Origin: Actinomyces capricornis
GTDB taxonomy: Bacteria > Actinomycetota > Actinomycetes > Actinomycetales > Actinomycetaceae
Direction of reading: 5' to 3'
NCBI RefSeq assembly: GCF_019974135.1
Contig: NZ_AP025017.1
Span: forward strand, 2,356,001 to 2,420,000
DNA: 64,000 nt
Of the stretch, positions 43,630 to 53,465 are shown in pieces. Below the pieces are notes generated by a model. The model ran no database searches, was not told the DNA's origin, and saw only the letters and a program-made list of their open reading frames with translations. The translations under genes and the position numbers were made by a program. Numbering within the stretch: the stretch's first letter is position 1; the number at the start of each line of letters is the position of its first letter.

Positions 43630-43679
43630 CTCCAAGACGCGGATTGACCGGGGTGGAGGGGGCAATCCGCGTCGTGGAG
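43630..43679. repeat. Intergenic hairpin of a second repeat family (CAAGACGC type)
   Basis: Arms CTCCAAGACGCGGATTG and CAATCCGCGTCGTGGAG pair at 16 of 17 positions. It lies between the convergent helicase and pncB genes and probably terminates both. A weaker relative is at 51771-51810, and a half copy at 514-527. Confidence 0.6.
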
Positions 43680-43741
43680 GGGAGACGTGCGAAAGCGGGC
43701 CGCCGGCCGGGCTACCGCGGCCGGGGCCGGTGCCGGGCGGC

Positions 43742-45118
43742 TCAGCGCCGCGAGGCCTGCATGCCGTTGAGGTCCAGGTGGCGCGTGGGCAGGGCGGGAT
43801 CGCCCTCGCTCAGGCGCCAGGCGTCGTAGGGCAGCTCGGCGCGCGAGACCCGGTGGCGCTCGGCGGCCGCCTCCAGGGCCCCGGGCCCGCGGTGCTCCTC
43901 GACAACCCGGCCCTGGTCGATGAGGGTGAGCTGCAGGGGACGGGCCTGGGCGGCGGCCAGGGCCTCCATCCCCTGGTCCTCGGTGGTGGAGGAGACCACG
44001 AGCTCCTCGACGGCGGTGCCCGAGGAGTCCAGGACCCGCCCGGCCCACTTGCGCCCGCCCACCGTGGACTTCCCGCCCGAGGAGAACTTGGCGACCTCCT
44101 CCATCGTGCCATCGGCCCCCCGGCGCTCCACGAGCTTGTAGACCAGGGCGGCGGTGGGGCGCCCCGAGCCGGTTACCAGCCGGGTGCCCACGCCGTAGGA
44201 GTCCACGGGGGCGGCGCCCAGGCCCGCGATGGCGTACTCGTCCAGGTCGCTGGTCACCGTGATCCTCGTGCTGGTGGCCCCCAGGGCGTCGAGCTGGGCG
44301 CGCACCTTGAAGGCCCCCGCCACCAGGTCGCCGGAGTCCAGGCGCACCGCGCCCAGCTCGCCCCCCGCGGCCCGGGCCGCGGTCACGGCCCGCTCCACAC
44401 CCGTGGCCACGTCATAGGTGTCCACCAGGATGGTCGTGCCGGGGCCCTGGGAGGCGATCTGCGCGGCGAAGGCATCCTCCTCCGAGTCGTGCACCAGCGT
44501 GAAGGAGTGCGCGGAGGTGCCGAAGGTGGGGATGCCGTAGGCCAGCCCCGCCTCCAGGTTGGAGGTCCCGATGAACCCGCCGACGACGGCGGCCCGGGCC
44601 GCGGCCACCGCCGCCTGCTCGTGGGTGCGCCGCGCGCCGAAGTCGATGCAGGGGCGCCCGTGCGCGGCAATGGTCATCCGTGAGGCCGCCGAGGCCACGG
44701 CGCAGTCGTAGTTGTAGATCGACAGGGCCAGGGTCTCGATGATGCAGGCCTCGGCGAAGGTGCCCTCCACGCTGAGCAGCGGGGAGCCCGCGAAATAGCA
44801 CTCGCCCTCGCCGTAGCCCCGCACCGTGCCCGAGAAGCGGTAGTCGCGAAGGTAGTCCAGGGTCTCATCGTCCACCACCCCGGTGCGGTGCAGGAAGTCG
44901 ATCTGCTCGGGGGTGAAGGTGAAGGCCTCGATGGCCTCCAGCAGCCGCCCGGTGCCGGCGACCACGCCGAAGCGCCGTGAGGCCGGTAGGCGCCGGCCGA
45001 AGAGCTCGAAGACGCTGTCGCGATGCGCGGCCCCCGAGCGCAGGGCGCTTTGCAGCATGGTCAGCTCGTACATGTCCGTCAGCAGCGAGGTGCTCGGTGA
45101 AGGGCGCAAGGTGTTCAC
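43742..45118 (-). CDS. Nicotinate phosphoribosyltransferase
   Basis: 458 residues from the GTG at 45116-45118; the frame is open further upstream but the family starts at SLLTDMYELTML. Motifs: GVVAGTGRLLEAI, GSPLLSVEGTFAEACIIET, DFGARRTHE, GFIGTSNLEAGLAYGIPTFGTSAHS (active-site region, with the phosphorylated His around HSFTLVHDS), LVDTYDV, RLDSGDL, SDLDEYAI, YGVGTRLVTG. It makes nicotinate mononucleotide for NAD salvage. Divergent from clpS with 94 bases between starts. Confidence 0.94.
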   Translation of the reverse strand: MNTLRPSPSTSLLTDMYELTMLQSALRSGAAHRDSVFELFGRRLPASRRFGVVAGTGRLLEAIEAFTFTPEQIDFLHRTGVVDDETLDYLRDYRFSGTVRGYGEGECYFAGSPLLSVEGTFAEACIIETLALSIYNYDCAVASAASRMTIAAHGRPCIDFGARRTHEQAAVAAARAAVVGGFIGTSNLEAGLAYGIPTFGTSAHSFTLVHDSEEDAFAAQIASQGPGTTILVDTYDVATGVERAVTAARAAGGELGAVRLDSGDLVAGAFKVRAQLDALGATSTRITVTSDLDEYAIAGLGAAPVDSYGVGTRLVTGSGRPTAALVYKLVERRGADGTMEEVAKFSSGGKSTVGGRKWAGRVLDSSGTAVEELVVSSTTEDQGMEALAAAQARPLQLTLIDQGRVVEEHRGPGALEAAAERHRVSRAELPYDAWRLSEGDPALPTRHLDLNGMQASRR

Positions 45119-45212
45119 GAGGCCCAAACTACATCCCTGCCGCTGGAGCCCCGTGGGCGCAGCCGGCCCCGATCCCGGCGACTCGGTGCGGGCCAGGCGA
45201 TAGGCTGGATCC

Positions 45213-45548
45213 ATGAGCGCCGCGCTGCCCGTCGTCGAACCGGAGGCCCTCGAGGATGCCCGCGCCCGCCGCCGGCCCCTGTGGTCCACCGTGGTCCACG
45301 ACGATCCGGTCAACACGATGAGTTATGTGACCTGGGTGTTCCACTCCTACTTCCGCTTCCCCCTGCCCACGGCGCGGGCCCGCATGATGGAGGTCCACAC
45401 CGCGGGGCGCGCCGTGGTCTCCCGCGGGGCCCGCGAGCGCATGGAGGTCGATGTCACCGCCATGCACGGCTACGGCCTGCGCGCCACCATCGAGCCTCTG
45501 GCCGGCGGCGAGGACTCCGGCCCGGGCCAGGACGACGGCGGCCTGTGA
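45213..45548 (+). CDS. ATP-dependent Clp protease adaptor ClpS
   Basis: 111 residues. The core WSTVVHDDPVNTMSYVTWVF contains the conserved D-DPVNT N-degron pocket motif, followed by ARMMEVHTAGRAVV and the final strand YGLRATIEPL. It delivers N-degron substrates to ClpAP/ClpC. The acidic tail DSGPGQDDGGL is extra. Its stop overlaps the start of the DUF2017 gene, the usual actinobacterial pairing. Confidence 0.95.
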   Translation: MSAALPVVEPEALEDARARRRPLWSTVVHDDPVNTMSYVTWVFHSYFRFPLPTARARMMEVHTAGRAVVSRGARERMEVDVTAMHGYGLRATIEPLAGGEDSGPGQDDGGL

Positions 45549-46336
45549 TGCGCGCCTTCACCCCCACGCCCCAGGGGCCGGCCTGTGCCATGGAGGACTG
45601 GGAGCGCGAGCTGCTGGCCGGCCTGGCGATGCAGGTCGCCGCGGTGCTCGAGGCCGGTGCCCCGCTGGGAGGCGGGCAGGGGCATGCGGGCCCGGGGCGC
45701 CCGGGGGAGTCGGGCCGGGATCGGGAGATCCTGGAGGCCCTGGACTTCCCGGCCCCCGCCTGGCCCGGGGCCGGGGACGCCGTCGGGCGCTCGCCCATGG
45801 GCGGGGCGGTGGACGGGGTGGATGGGACCGCGGACGCGATGACGGCCAGCGATCCCCTGGAGCAGGCGCCCGAGGAGCTCAGACCCCTCCTACGGGTCCT
45901 GCTGCCCGAGGCCTCGCAGGATCCGGCCACCGCCCGGGAGGTGGGCTCCCTGACCCGTGAGCCCCTGCGCCAGGACAAGCACGGGCGCCTGGAGGCGATG
46001 GCCGCCGAGCTGGCCCGGCCCTCCGGCCCCGCGGGGGCGGTGCTGGTGCGCCGGGGCCAGGAGGGCGCGTGGCTGGGGGCCATCAATGACATCCGCCTCG
46101 TCCTGGCCCAGCGGCTGAGCATCGAGACCGCCCAGGACGCCGAGCGGGTGCACCGGGTGGCACTGGAGGAGGCCGGCGGTCCTGCGAGCGAGGCGGGTGG
46201 GGGCGCGGGGCCGGGCGGCATGGATGATCCTGCTCACGCCCAGTGGCTCAGAGCCACCGCCCTCATCTACGACCTGGTGACCTGGTGGCAGGAATCACTG
46301 GTGGCCGCGGTGCTCGGGGACTGGGGGCCCGCATAG
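45548..46336 (+). CDS. DUF2017 family protein
   Basis: 262 residues. It begins with a short strand (RAFTPTPQG), then EDWERELLAGLAMQVAAVL, a long low-complexity Gly/Ala-rich insert (about 50-100), and the family core LRPLLRVLLPEASQDPATAREVGSLTR and WLGAINDIRLVLAQRLSI. C-terminal ALIYDLVTWWQESLVAAVL. It overlaps clpS by ATGA, an arrangement kept across actinobacteria, so it probably works with ClpS/Clp proteolysis. No enzyme motif is visible. Confidence 0.87.
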   Translation: MRAFTPTPQGPACAMEDWERELLAGLAMQVAAVLEAGAPLGGGQGHAGPGRPGESGRDREILEALDFPAPAWPGAGDAVGRSPMGGAVDGVDGTADAMTASDPLEQAPEELRPLLRVLLPEASQDPATAREVGSLTREPLRQDKHGRLEAMAAELARPSGPAGAVLVRRGQEGAWLGAINDIRLVLAQRLSIETAQDAERVHRVALEEAGGPASEAGGGAGPGGMDDPAHAQWLRATALIYDLVTWWQESLVAAVLGDWGPA

Positions 46337-46345
46337 TCTCGCCAC

Positions 46346-47188
46346 GTGAATGACGCTCCGATCGGGATGTTCGACTCCGGTGTCGGCGGCCTGACGGTCG
46401 CCCGCGCAGTGCTGGATCAGCTGCCCGGGGAGCAGGTGCTCTACATCGGGGACACCGCCCACGGCCCCTACGGCCCGCGGGACATCGACGAGGTGCGGAC
46501 ACTGGCCCTGCGCGTCATGGACGAACTGGTCGACTCCGGGGTCAAGCTCCTGGTCATCGCCTGCAACACGGCCTCGGCGGCGGTGCTGCACACGGCGCGC
46601 AACCGCTACACCAAGGGCAAGGGCGTGCCCGTCATCGAGGTCATCCACCCGGCCGCGCGGGCGGCCGCCCATGTCACCCACAACGGCCGGGTCGGGCTCA
46701 TCGCCACCCAGGGGACCGTGGACTCGGGCGTCTACGAGGACGCGCTGGGCGTGGTGCCGGGGATCAGCCTGACCAGCCAGGCCTGCCCGCGCTTCGTGGA
46801 GCTGGCCGAGAAGGGGATCACCACCGGGCCCGAGGTCCTCGACGTGGCCCGGGAGTACCTGGAGCCCATCCAGGCTGCCGAGGTCGACACCCTCATCCTG
46901 GGATGCACCCACTACCCCCTGCTGGTGGGGCCCATCTCCTATGTCATGGGCCAGGACGTGACCCTGGTGACCTCCTCCGATGAGACCGCCAAGGACGTCT
47001 ACCGGGCGCTGGCCAAGCGCGACCTGCTGCGCAGCCCTGAGGCGGGGGAGCCCGTCCACCAGTTCCGGTCCACCGGTGATCCGGCGGCCTTCGCGGGCCT
47101 GGCCCGCAGGTTCCTGGGGCCGGAGGTCAGCCATGTGGTCCGGGCCGATGCGGTGCCCGGGCCGGCGGGCGCGGGGGGTGCGGCATGA
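46346..47188 (+). CDS. Glutamate racemase
   Basis: 280 residues from a GTG. PIGMFDSGVGGLTVARAV (first catalytic region), YIGDTAHGPYGPR, VIACNTASAAVL (first catalytic Cys, about 74), and LILGCTHYPLL (second catalytic Cys, about 190). It makes D-glutamate for peptidoglycan. It overlaps the MBL-fold gene by four bases; the murI-MBL pair is common in actinobacteria. Confidence 0.96.
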   Translation: MNDAPIGMFDSGVGGLTVARAVLDQLPGEQVLYIGDTAHGPYGPRDIDEVRTLALRVMDELVDSGVKLLVIACNTASAAVLHTARNRYTKGKGVPVIEVIHPAARAAAHVTHNGRVGLIATQGTVDSGVYEDALGVVPGISLTSQACPRFVELAEKGITTGPEVLDVAREYLEPIQAAEVDTLILGCTHYPLLVGPISYVMGQDVTLVTSSDETAKDVYRALAKRDLLRSPEAGEPVHQFRSTGDPAAFAGLARRFLGPEVSHVVRADAVPGPAGAGGAA

Positions 47189-47982
47189 GGCTGACGATCA
47201 TCGGCTGCACCGGCTCGATGTCGGGCCCGCAGTCCTCGGCCTCCTCCTACCTGGTGCAGGCGGTGGGCGCCGGGCCCGACGGCGTCCAGCGCATCCACTC
47301 CATCGTGCTGGACCTGGGGCCGGGCTCCATGGGGCAGCTGCTGCGCCGCCTCGACCCTGCCGAGTTGGATGCCATCGCCATCTCCCACTGCCACGCCGAC
47401 CACATGGTGGACCTGGTGGGGATGCACGTCTACCGCCGCTGGCGCCCCACCGGCGCCCTGGGGCCGGTGGCCTGCCTGGGGCCCTCCGAGCTGCTCGATC
47501 GTCTGCGCGGCGTGGACGGGGCGGGCCCGCAGGAGGACTACCGCACCGAGTTCGACTTCATCACGGCCGTTCCGGGCCAGACGCTGCGCATCGGCCCGAT
47601 GACGATCACGCCCTTCACCGCCCTGCACCCGGTGGAGGCCTACGGCTACCGCATCGAGGGCCCCAGCGAGGGGCGCCCGGGCAGGCGGGTCTCCCTGGCC
47701 TTCACCGGGGACACCGACCTGTGCCCGGGCATGAGCGCCATGGCCAAGGGCGTGGACCTGCTCCTGGCGGAGGCGGCCTTCGTCGAGGGCCGCGACACGG
47801 TCCCCGGCATGCACCTCACGGGGCGCCGGGCGGGCCAGCTGGCCTCCCAGGCCCGGGTCCGGCGCCTGGTGCTCACCCACATCCAGCCCTGGACCGATCC
47901 GGCGGTGCCGGTGGCCGAGGCCCGCTCGGTCTATGCCGGGCCCTGCGAGGCGGCCACCGCCGGGGCCACCTGGGAGCTGTGA
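47185..47982 (+). CDS. MBL-fold metallo-hydrolase (RNase Z/cAMP-PDE-like)
   Basis: 265 residues. Metal motif ISHCHADHMVDL (HxHxDH, about 65-76), strand LAFTGDTDLCPGM with the Asp ligand, LLLAEAAFVEG, and LTHIQPWTD near the C-terminus. This is the layout of small RNase Z-like proteins often annotated as cyclic nucleotide phosphodiesterases. Overlaps murI at the start and the DUF3054 gene at the end. Substrate unknown. Confidence 0.88.
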   Translation: MRLTIIGCTGSMSGPQSSASSYLVQAVGAGPDGVQRIHSIVLDLGPGSMGQLLRRLDPAELDAIAISHCHADHMVDLVGMHVYRRWRPTGALGPVACLGPSELLDRLRGVDGAGPQEDYRTEFDFITAVPGQTLRIGPMTITPFTALHPVEAYGYRIEGPSEGRPGRRVSLAFTGDTDLCPGMSAMAKGVDLLLAEAAFVEGRDTVPGMHLTGRRAGQLASQARVRRLVLTHIQPWTDPAVPVAEARSVYAGPCEAATAGATWEL

Positions 47983-48557
47983 GCACGGTGGATGGGGGCG
48001 AGGGCGCCCGGGTTGTGGATGCGGCGCCGTCCTGCGCTCCTGGCGGGCCACCCGCCCGCCGCATCACCTTCACCCCCGCCCTGCCCGACGGCGCCGATTG
48101 CCCCTGGACGCGCGAGCGGCGCACCCGCTGGTGGCTGGTCCTGCCCTCCGACGTCGTCGCCGTCGCCCTGGTGGCGCTCTTCGGCGCGGCCGCGACCAGG
48201 ACGCTGGACGCCCTGGCCACCCCGCTGTGGCAGGCGATGGTCGCGGTGGTGGTGGGCTGGCTGGTGGCCTGGCTGCTCAGGCGCTGCCGGCCCGACCACC
48301 TGGAGGCGGTGGCGCCCGACGGGCTCATCGTCATCGCTGCTGCCTGGTGCGCCTGGAGCGGGCTGCACCTGGCCGTGGGCGGGGCGGGCCGGGCCGGCTC
48401 CTGGATGGTGATGACCGGGGCCTTCCTGCTGGCCTTCCTGGGCGGGTGGCGCTGGCTCTACGGCTATGTGCGCGCCCACGACTGCCTGGTGCCCGCCCCA
48501 CTGGCGCGCCGCATGGCCGCCCAGGAGGAGGCGGAACGGGCCGGCGGGGCGGGCTGA
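47979..48557 (+). CDS. DUF3054 family membrane protein
   Basis: 192 residues from a GTG overlapping the previous stop. After an N-terminal tail of about 50 residues come four membrane spans: LPSDVVAVALVALFGAA, AMVAVVVGWLVAWLL, GLIVIAAAWCAWSGLHL, and MVMTGAFLLAFLGGWRWLY. The first span begins with the conserved SD-VAV pattern of DUF3054. Function unknown. Convergent with rdgB, with only 18 bases between stops. Confidence 0.78.
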   Translation: MSTVDGGEGARVVDAAPSCAPGGPPARRITFTPALPDGADCPWTRERRTRWWLVLPSDVVAVALVALFGAAATRTLDALATPLWQAMVAVVVGWLVAWLLRRCRPDHLEAVAPDGLIVIAAAWCAWSGLHLAVGGAGRAGSWMVMTGAFLLAFLGGWRWLYGYVRAHDCLVPAPLARRMAAQEEAERAGGAG

Positions 48558-48575
48558 GCGCCGTCGCTCCGGCGG

Positions 48576-49307
48576 TCAGGGATCCTGGGACAGGACCTCG
48601 GCCAGGGCAGGGGCCAGGGCGGTGAGGGCCTTGCCGCGGTGGGAGATGGCGTTCTTCTCCGCGGGATCCATCTGCGCCGTGGTGCGCCCGCGTCCCGGTG
48701 GGGCGTCCTCGCTGGTGGGCACGAAGATCGGGTCGTAGCCGAAGCCGCCCTGGCCGCGGGGCGCGTGCAGGAGCCGGCCCTCCATGGAGCGCTCGATGGT
48801 CACCACCCGCTCCGGCTCCCGGCGGCTGTCCGCATGCCCGGCTGAGGGCGGGGGTACCACCAGGACGGCGGCGCAGGTGAAGCGGGCGGTGCGGTGGGGG
48901 TCGGCGACGTCGGCGATCTGGTCCAGCAGCAGCTGGAGGTTGGCGGCGTCGTCGCCGTGGCGCCCGCTCCAGCGGGCCGAGAAGATGCCGGGCGCCCCAC
49001 CCAGGACGTCCACGCACAGGCCGGAGTCGTCGGCGACGGCGGGCAGGCCGGTGGCCAGGGCCAGGGCACTGGCCTTGATGAGGGCGTTGGCGGCGAAGCT
49101 CAGGCCGTCCTCGATGGGCTCCGGCGCGTTCAGGCAGGCGGCGGAGATGATGGCCTGCTCGGGCAGGCCCGGGACGAGGGGCGTCAGGATGGCGCGCAGC
49201 TCTGCCAGTTTGCCGGGATTGCGGGTGGCCAGGACCAGGCGGGCGTCCCGGGGCGCCTCGGCGGCGGGAGTCGTGCCCGGGGGCCGGTTCTCTGGCGGGG
49301 CGCTCAT
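48576..49307 (-). CDS. XTP/dITP diphosphatase (RdgB/HAM1)
   Basis: 243 residues. LVLATRNPGKLAELRAIL (substrate loop), SFAANALIKA, AVADDSGLCVDVLGGAPGIFSARWSG (metal-binding DDSGL), GFGYDPIFVP, and the SHRGKAL motif near the end. It removes non-canonical purine nucleotides such as ITP and XTP. Extra 20-residue N-terminal tail. It starts one base from the end of rph on the same strand; rph-rdgB is a standard pair. Confidence 0.95.
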   Translation of the reverse strand: MSAPPENRPPGTTPAAEAPRDARLVLATRNPGKLAELRAILTPLVPGLPEQAIISAACLNAPEPIEDGLSFAANALIKASALALATGLPAVADDSGLCVDVLGGAPGIFSARWSGRHGDDAANLQLLLDQIADVADPHRTARFTCAAVLVVPPPSAGHADSRREPERVVTIERSMEGRLLHAPRGQGGFGYDPIFVPTSEDAPPGRGRTTAQMDPAEKNAISHRGKALTALAPALAEVLSQDP

Positions 49308-49308
49308 C

Positions 49309-50187
<879 letters not shown>

Positions 50188-50434
50188 GCTGCGCAGCCTA
50201 CCCGCTGGGTCGGATGCGCATGTGGGACTGCGGCGGGCCCGGCGGGCGGGATGGGGGCAGGGGCCACGGCCGGCGTTGGCAGGGTGCGGTGAGCCTGGTG
50301 GGGCAGGCGGGTGAGGCGGCAGGCGCCCGGTCTCAATACAGTCACATTCCCACGGGTGCAGGCGTGGGGCGGGAGTAGGCCTCCTATCGTTGTGGCTGCT
50401 ACCCCTATCCCGCCCCTTCCCTAAGGAGCCCCCC

Positions 50435-51208
50435 ATGCCCAGGGCCTTTTTCCTGCCCATGGTCCCTTCCCTTCGACACCTCCGCGCCGCCTGCCGGCCG
50501 GATACCTGGCTGCAGGCCCTCGCCCTTGCCTCCGTCGTCATCCTGAGCCTCATCCTCAGCGGATGCGGCAGCACGGAGGCGGCGGGCCGGGCCTCGCAGG
50601 CGCCCTCGGCCTCGCAGGAGGCCACCGTCACCGTTCCCGAGGTGGTGGGGATGAAGGGCGATGCCGCTGTGGAGGCCCTGGAGGCGGCAGGGCTGACCCG
50701 CAGCCCCACCTTCAAGGACGCCGACGGCCAGGAGTCGGTGTGGAAGAAGAGCAACTGGTCCGTGGTCACCCAGGACCCGGCCGCGGGCACGGCGGTGCCG
50801 GCCGACCAGGAGGTCACCCTCATGGTCAACCATGACTCCGCCGACGCCGCGGCGACGCAGTCGGCTGAGGCTGAGGCCTCACGCCAGGCCGCGGAGAAGG
50901 AGGCGGCGGATAAGGCCGCGGCAGAGCAGGCGGCCGCCGAGGAGGCCTCACGCCAGGCCGCCGAGCAGGCCGCAGCGGAGAAGGAGGCCGCGGATCGGGC
51001 TGCGGCTGAGCAGGCCGCCCAGGAGGCCGAGCAGCAGAACGCCCAGGAGGCTCCTGCCCCGGTGGCTCCTGCGGCGCCGGCGGCTGAGTTCTACGGGAGC
51101 TGCAAGGAGGCGCGTGCCGCTGGCGCGGCGCCCTTGTACGCCGGGGATCCGGGCTACCGCTTGGACCTGGACCGCGATGGCGACGGTATCGCCTGTGAGG
51201 TGAAGTAG
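50435..51208 (+). CDS. PASTA and excalibur-domain lipoprotein
   Basis: 257 residues; TAAGGAG ahead of the ATG. Lipoprotein signal ending LSGC (Cys 44). One PASTA domain (about 58-128, [22 protein letters not shown]). A charged Ala/Glu/Gln helix of about 85 residues with repeated AEKEAAD and [10 protein letters not shown] units. Then a C-terminal excalibur domain ([21 protein letters not shown]) with a calcium-binding-type DxDxDG loop. It is an outside-facing wall-associated protein; PASTA may bind muropeptides. No operon partner. Confidence 0.82.
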   Translation: MPRAFFLPMVPSLRHLRAACRPDTWLQALALASVVILSLILSGCGSTEAAGRASQAPSASQEATVTVPEVVGMKGDAAVEALEAAGLTRSPTFKDADGQESVWKKSNWSVVTQDPAAGTAVPADQEVTLMVNHDSADAAATQSAEAEASRQAAEKEAADKAAAEQAAAEEASRQAAEQAAAEKEAADRAAAEQAAQEAEQQNAQEAPAPVAPAAPAAEFYGSCKEARAAGAAPLYAGDPGYRLDLDRDGDGIACEVK

Positions 51209-51419
51209 TCCCGGCCCTGTGCCGGCGGCTGCCGGCGTCGGGTTCTCCCGGAATGCGAGGGAGCGGGCCCTGGTCCTGTTCCGCTCCGCAGCCCTCCTCC
51301 TGCCGGGGCCTGCTGAGGGCCCTGTGCTCCTCGGCTGTGCCTGATGAGGTTAGGCTGGGCGTACTTGGATTGACCCTGAAGCAGGCGGCGGGAGCTCCGC
51401 CGCGTAAGGAGGCACGGAC

Positions 51420-51713
51420 ATGACCTACGTCAATATCACCGCCCTGACCTTCCCCGAGGGGGCCGAGGCCGAGATCGAGCAGCGCTTCGCGGCGCGCAAG
51501 CGGGCCGTGGACGCCGCCAAGGGCTTCCAGAGCTTCGAGCTCATGCGCCCGGTGGTGGGGGAGGAGCGCTACTTCGTGGTCACCCGGTGGGACACGCGCG
51601 AGGACTACCAGGCCTGGATCTCGGCCCGCCCCTCCGGCGGGCATGAGGAGGACAAGCGCCGGGGCATGAGCATCGAGGTGCTCGGCTTCGAGGTGGTCCA
51701 GCACGAGGAGTGA
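51420..51713 (+). CDS. MhuD/IsdG-like antibiotic-biosynthesis-monooxygenase fold protein
   Basis: 97 residues; TAAGGAGG ahead of the ATG. The sequence EIEQRFAARKRAVDAAKGF, ELMRPVVGEERYFVVTRW, TREDYQAW follows mycobacterial MhuD closely (from memory), with the haem-ligand His in GGHEED. The position of the catalytic Asn near residue 7 seems to be Thr (VNITAL). A haem-degrading or haem-binding role is likely, but the substitution leaves activity open. Confidence 0.75.
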   Translation: MTYVNITALTFPEGAEAEIEQRFAARKRAVDAAKGFQSFELMRPVVGEERYFVVTRWDTREDYQAWISARPSGGHEEDKRRGMSIEVLGFEVVQHEE

Positions 51714-51770
51714 GCAGGGGGCGGGGCCCTCGGTGATGGGCCCGGTCCGCACGTGCGCCCTTCAAGACGC

Positions 51771-51810
51771 AGAATACCCCTGCCCCGAGGTGCGGATCCG
51801 CGTCGAGAAA
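51771..51810. repeat. Degenerate CAAGACGC-type hairpin
   Basis: TTCAAGACGCAGAAT and GGATCCGCGTCGAGAA form an imperfect stem. It shares CAAGACGC(A/G)GA with 43630-43679. It lies between the MhuD-like gene and the convergent tRNA-Leu. Confidence 0.4.
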
Positions 51811-51871
51811 GGCAGAACTGCGTGCTGGGCGGCGCCGGCCGGTGCCGGGCGCGGACGGCCTGGCGGAGTCG

Positions 51872-51953
51872 TACGCGAGAAGGGACTCGAACCCTCACGC
51901 CCGAAGGCACCAGGACCTAAACCTGGGGCGTCTACCAGTTCCGCCACTCGCGC
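51872..51953 (-). tRNA. tRNA-Leu (anticodon TAG)
   Basis: Read on the minus strand: acceptor GCGCGAG with CTCGCGT and discriminator A, D arm GCGGAACTGGTAGACGC, anticodon loop with TTTAGGT (TAG, reads CUA/CUG family), a variable arm of class II length (TGCCTTCGGGCG), and T arm GGGTTCGAGTCCC. CCA is not encoded. Confidence 0.95.
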
Positions 51954-52029
51954 TCGGGGGCTCACACTACCGCCTCAGCGCCCTCCCGCCCACACGCCTG
52001 CCAGCACGAGCCCGTGCCGGGCCGCGGCA

Positions 52030-52072
52030 GCCGCATGCCCCACCGAGCCACTGGGCCGGTGGGGCATGCGGC
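52030..52072. terminator. Terminator downstream of bcp
   Basis: A 16-bp perfect stem (GCCGCATGCCCCACCG and complement) with an 11-base loop, 34 bases beyond the minus-strand bcp stop. Confidence 0.7.
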
Positions 52073-52105
52073 CTGAGGCGCGCTCAGCCGAGGCAGCCGG
52101 CCGAC

Positions 52106-52582
52106 TCAGTCGACGCCGAGCTCGGTGCGCAGGCGCGCCACGTGCCCGGTGGCTTTGACGTTGTACTTGGCCAGGGCGACCCTGCCGTCGGGGTCCACCA
52201 CGACGGTGGAGCGGATGACGCCGGTGTAGACCTTGCCGTAGTTCTTCTTCTCGCCCCACGCGCCCCAGGCCTCCATGACGCTGTGGTCGGCGTCGGACAG
52301 CAGGGGGAAGCTCAGGCGGTTGCGCTCGGTGAACTTGGCCAGGGCCGCCACCGGATCGGGGGACAGCCCCACCACCGAGTAGCCGGCCGACTGCAGTGCG
52401 GCCAGCGAGTCGCGGAAGTCGCAGGCCTCCTTGGTGCAGCCGGGGGTCGAGGCCTTGGGGTAGAAGTAGACGATGACGCCCCTGTCGGCCTGGGCCAGCA
52501 GCTCGCTGAGTGTCACGGTGATGCCCTGAGCATCGGGCAGGGAGAAGTCCGGGGCAGTGTCCCCGACGGTGAGCCGGCTCAT
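52106..52582 (-). CDS. Thioredoxin-dependent peroxiredoxin, BCP type
   Basis: 158 residues. VGDTAPDFSLPD, VIVYFYPKASTPGCTKEACDFRD (peroxidatic Cys and the second Cys four residues later), GLSPDPVAALAKFTERNRLSFPLLSD, VIRSTVVVDPDGRV. It reduces peroxides with thioredoxin. Typical length. ATG has AAGGAGG in front. A single gene. Confidence 0.95.
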   Translation of the reverse strand: MSRLTVGDTAPDFSLPDAQGITVTLSELLAQADRGVIVYFYPKASTPGCTKEACDFRDSLAALQSAGYSVVGLSPDPVAALAKFTERNRLSFPLLSDADHSVMEAWGAWGEKKNYGKVYTGVIRSTVVVDPDGRVALAKYNVKATGHVARLRTELGVD

Positions 52583-52695
52583 GGATCCTCCTTCGTGGCG
52601 GTCGCCGCTAGGAGCATCCTCGCACTAGGAGCCCTGAAATGTCAGGAGTCCGCCGTCAGATTTTAGTGATGTCGCGGACGCCGGCCCTGTGAATT

Positions 52696-52902
52696 TCAGG
52701 CCGCCAGGGCCAGCAGGTGCTCGGCGGCGGCCAGCCGCTCCAGGGCCCGCTCCAGGCGGGAGGGGGAGACCTCAGTGCCCAGGGAGTCCAGCTCGGCGTG
52801 GGCTGCGAGCAGCTCCCGCTCGGCCTGGTCGCGCGCCACCGGGCCATGGGAGGCCGGGCGGCTCAGGGGGCCATTGTCCGTTGCTGTCAGTGCGGTATTC
52901 AT
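52696..52902 (-). CDS. Hypothetical small helical protein, 68 aa
   Basis: The ATG at 52900-52902 has AAGGACG in front. A 25-residue disordered start is followed by a helical hairpin rich in Ala/Leu/Glu (RDQAERELLAAHAELDSLG and SRLERALERLAAAEHLLAL). No family recognised. It ends 114 bases from bcp. Could be a small actinobacterial protein or a spurious frame; the ribosome site and the amphipathic helices favour a gene. Confidence 0.45.
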   Translation of the reverse strand: MNTALTATDNGPLSRPASHGPVARDQAERELLAAHAELDSLGTEVSPSRLERALERLAAAEHLLALAA

Positions 52903-53264
52903 CAATCGTCCTTCGTCTCGTCTCGGCCCTTGGCGGGCCCGGCCCGCCAAGGGCCGTGGTGCCGGGCGGAGCGCAGGGATCTCCTGCGACCCGGCGGATG
53001 GCTGTGCCGGTATGCGCTATCGCGTGCGGGGCGCCTGGGGGCCGCGCACTCTGCCTGACCGGAGGGGTCACGAGGACCGGATGCCAGCAGCGCTCGTCAC
53101 TGCTGAGACCGATCACCGATGTGGTGCGGTGGGGATCGTGGGCGGCGGTACCGAGAACTCGTGTCTCTCGGCCTTGTGCCTCAGACCTCGTGTCTCAGGC
53201 GGCCCGCCTCATCATGCCGGGGCGGCCTGCTTGCGCTGGGTGCCGCCTCTCGGGCTCATCCTCG
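52903..53264. other. Region without a supported gene
   Basis: Between the small helical gene and the tRNA-Lys pair several short frames exist on both strands, but all are Arg/Gly/Pro-rich or overlap tRNA. I see no gene or strong hairpin. Confidence 0.4.
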
Positions 53265-53340
<76 letters not shown>

Positions 53341-53392
53341 TCAGTCCCGGTCGGGACTGCGCCTCCCTGATGCCTGAGGCGTCGGGGAGTCG

Positions 53393-53465
<73 letters not shown>

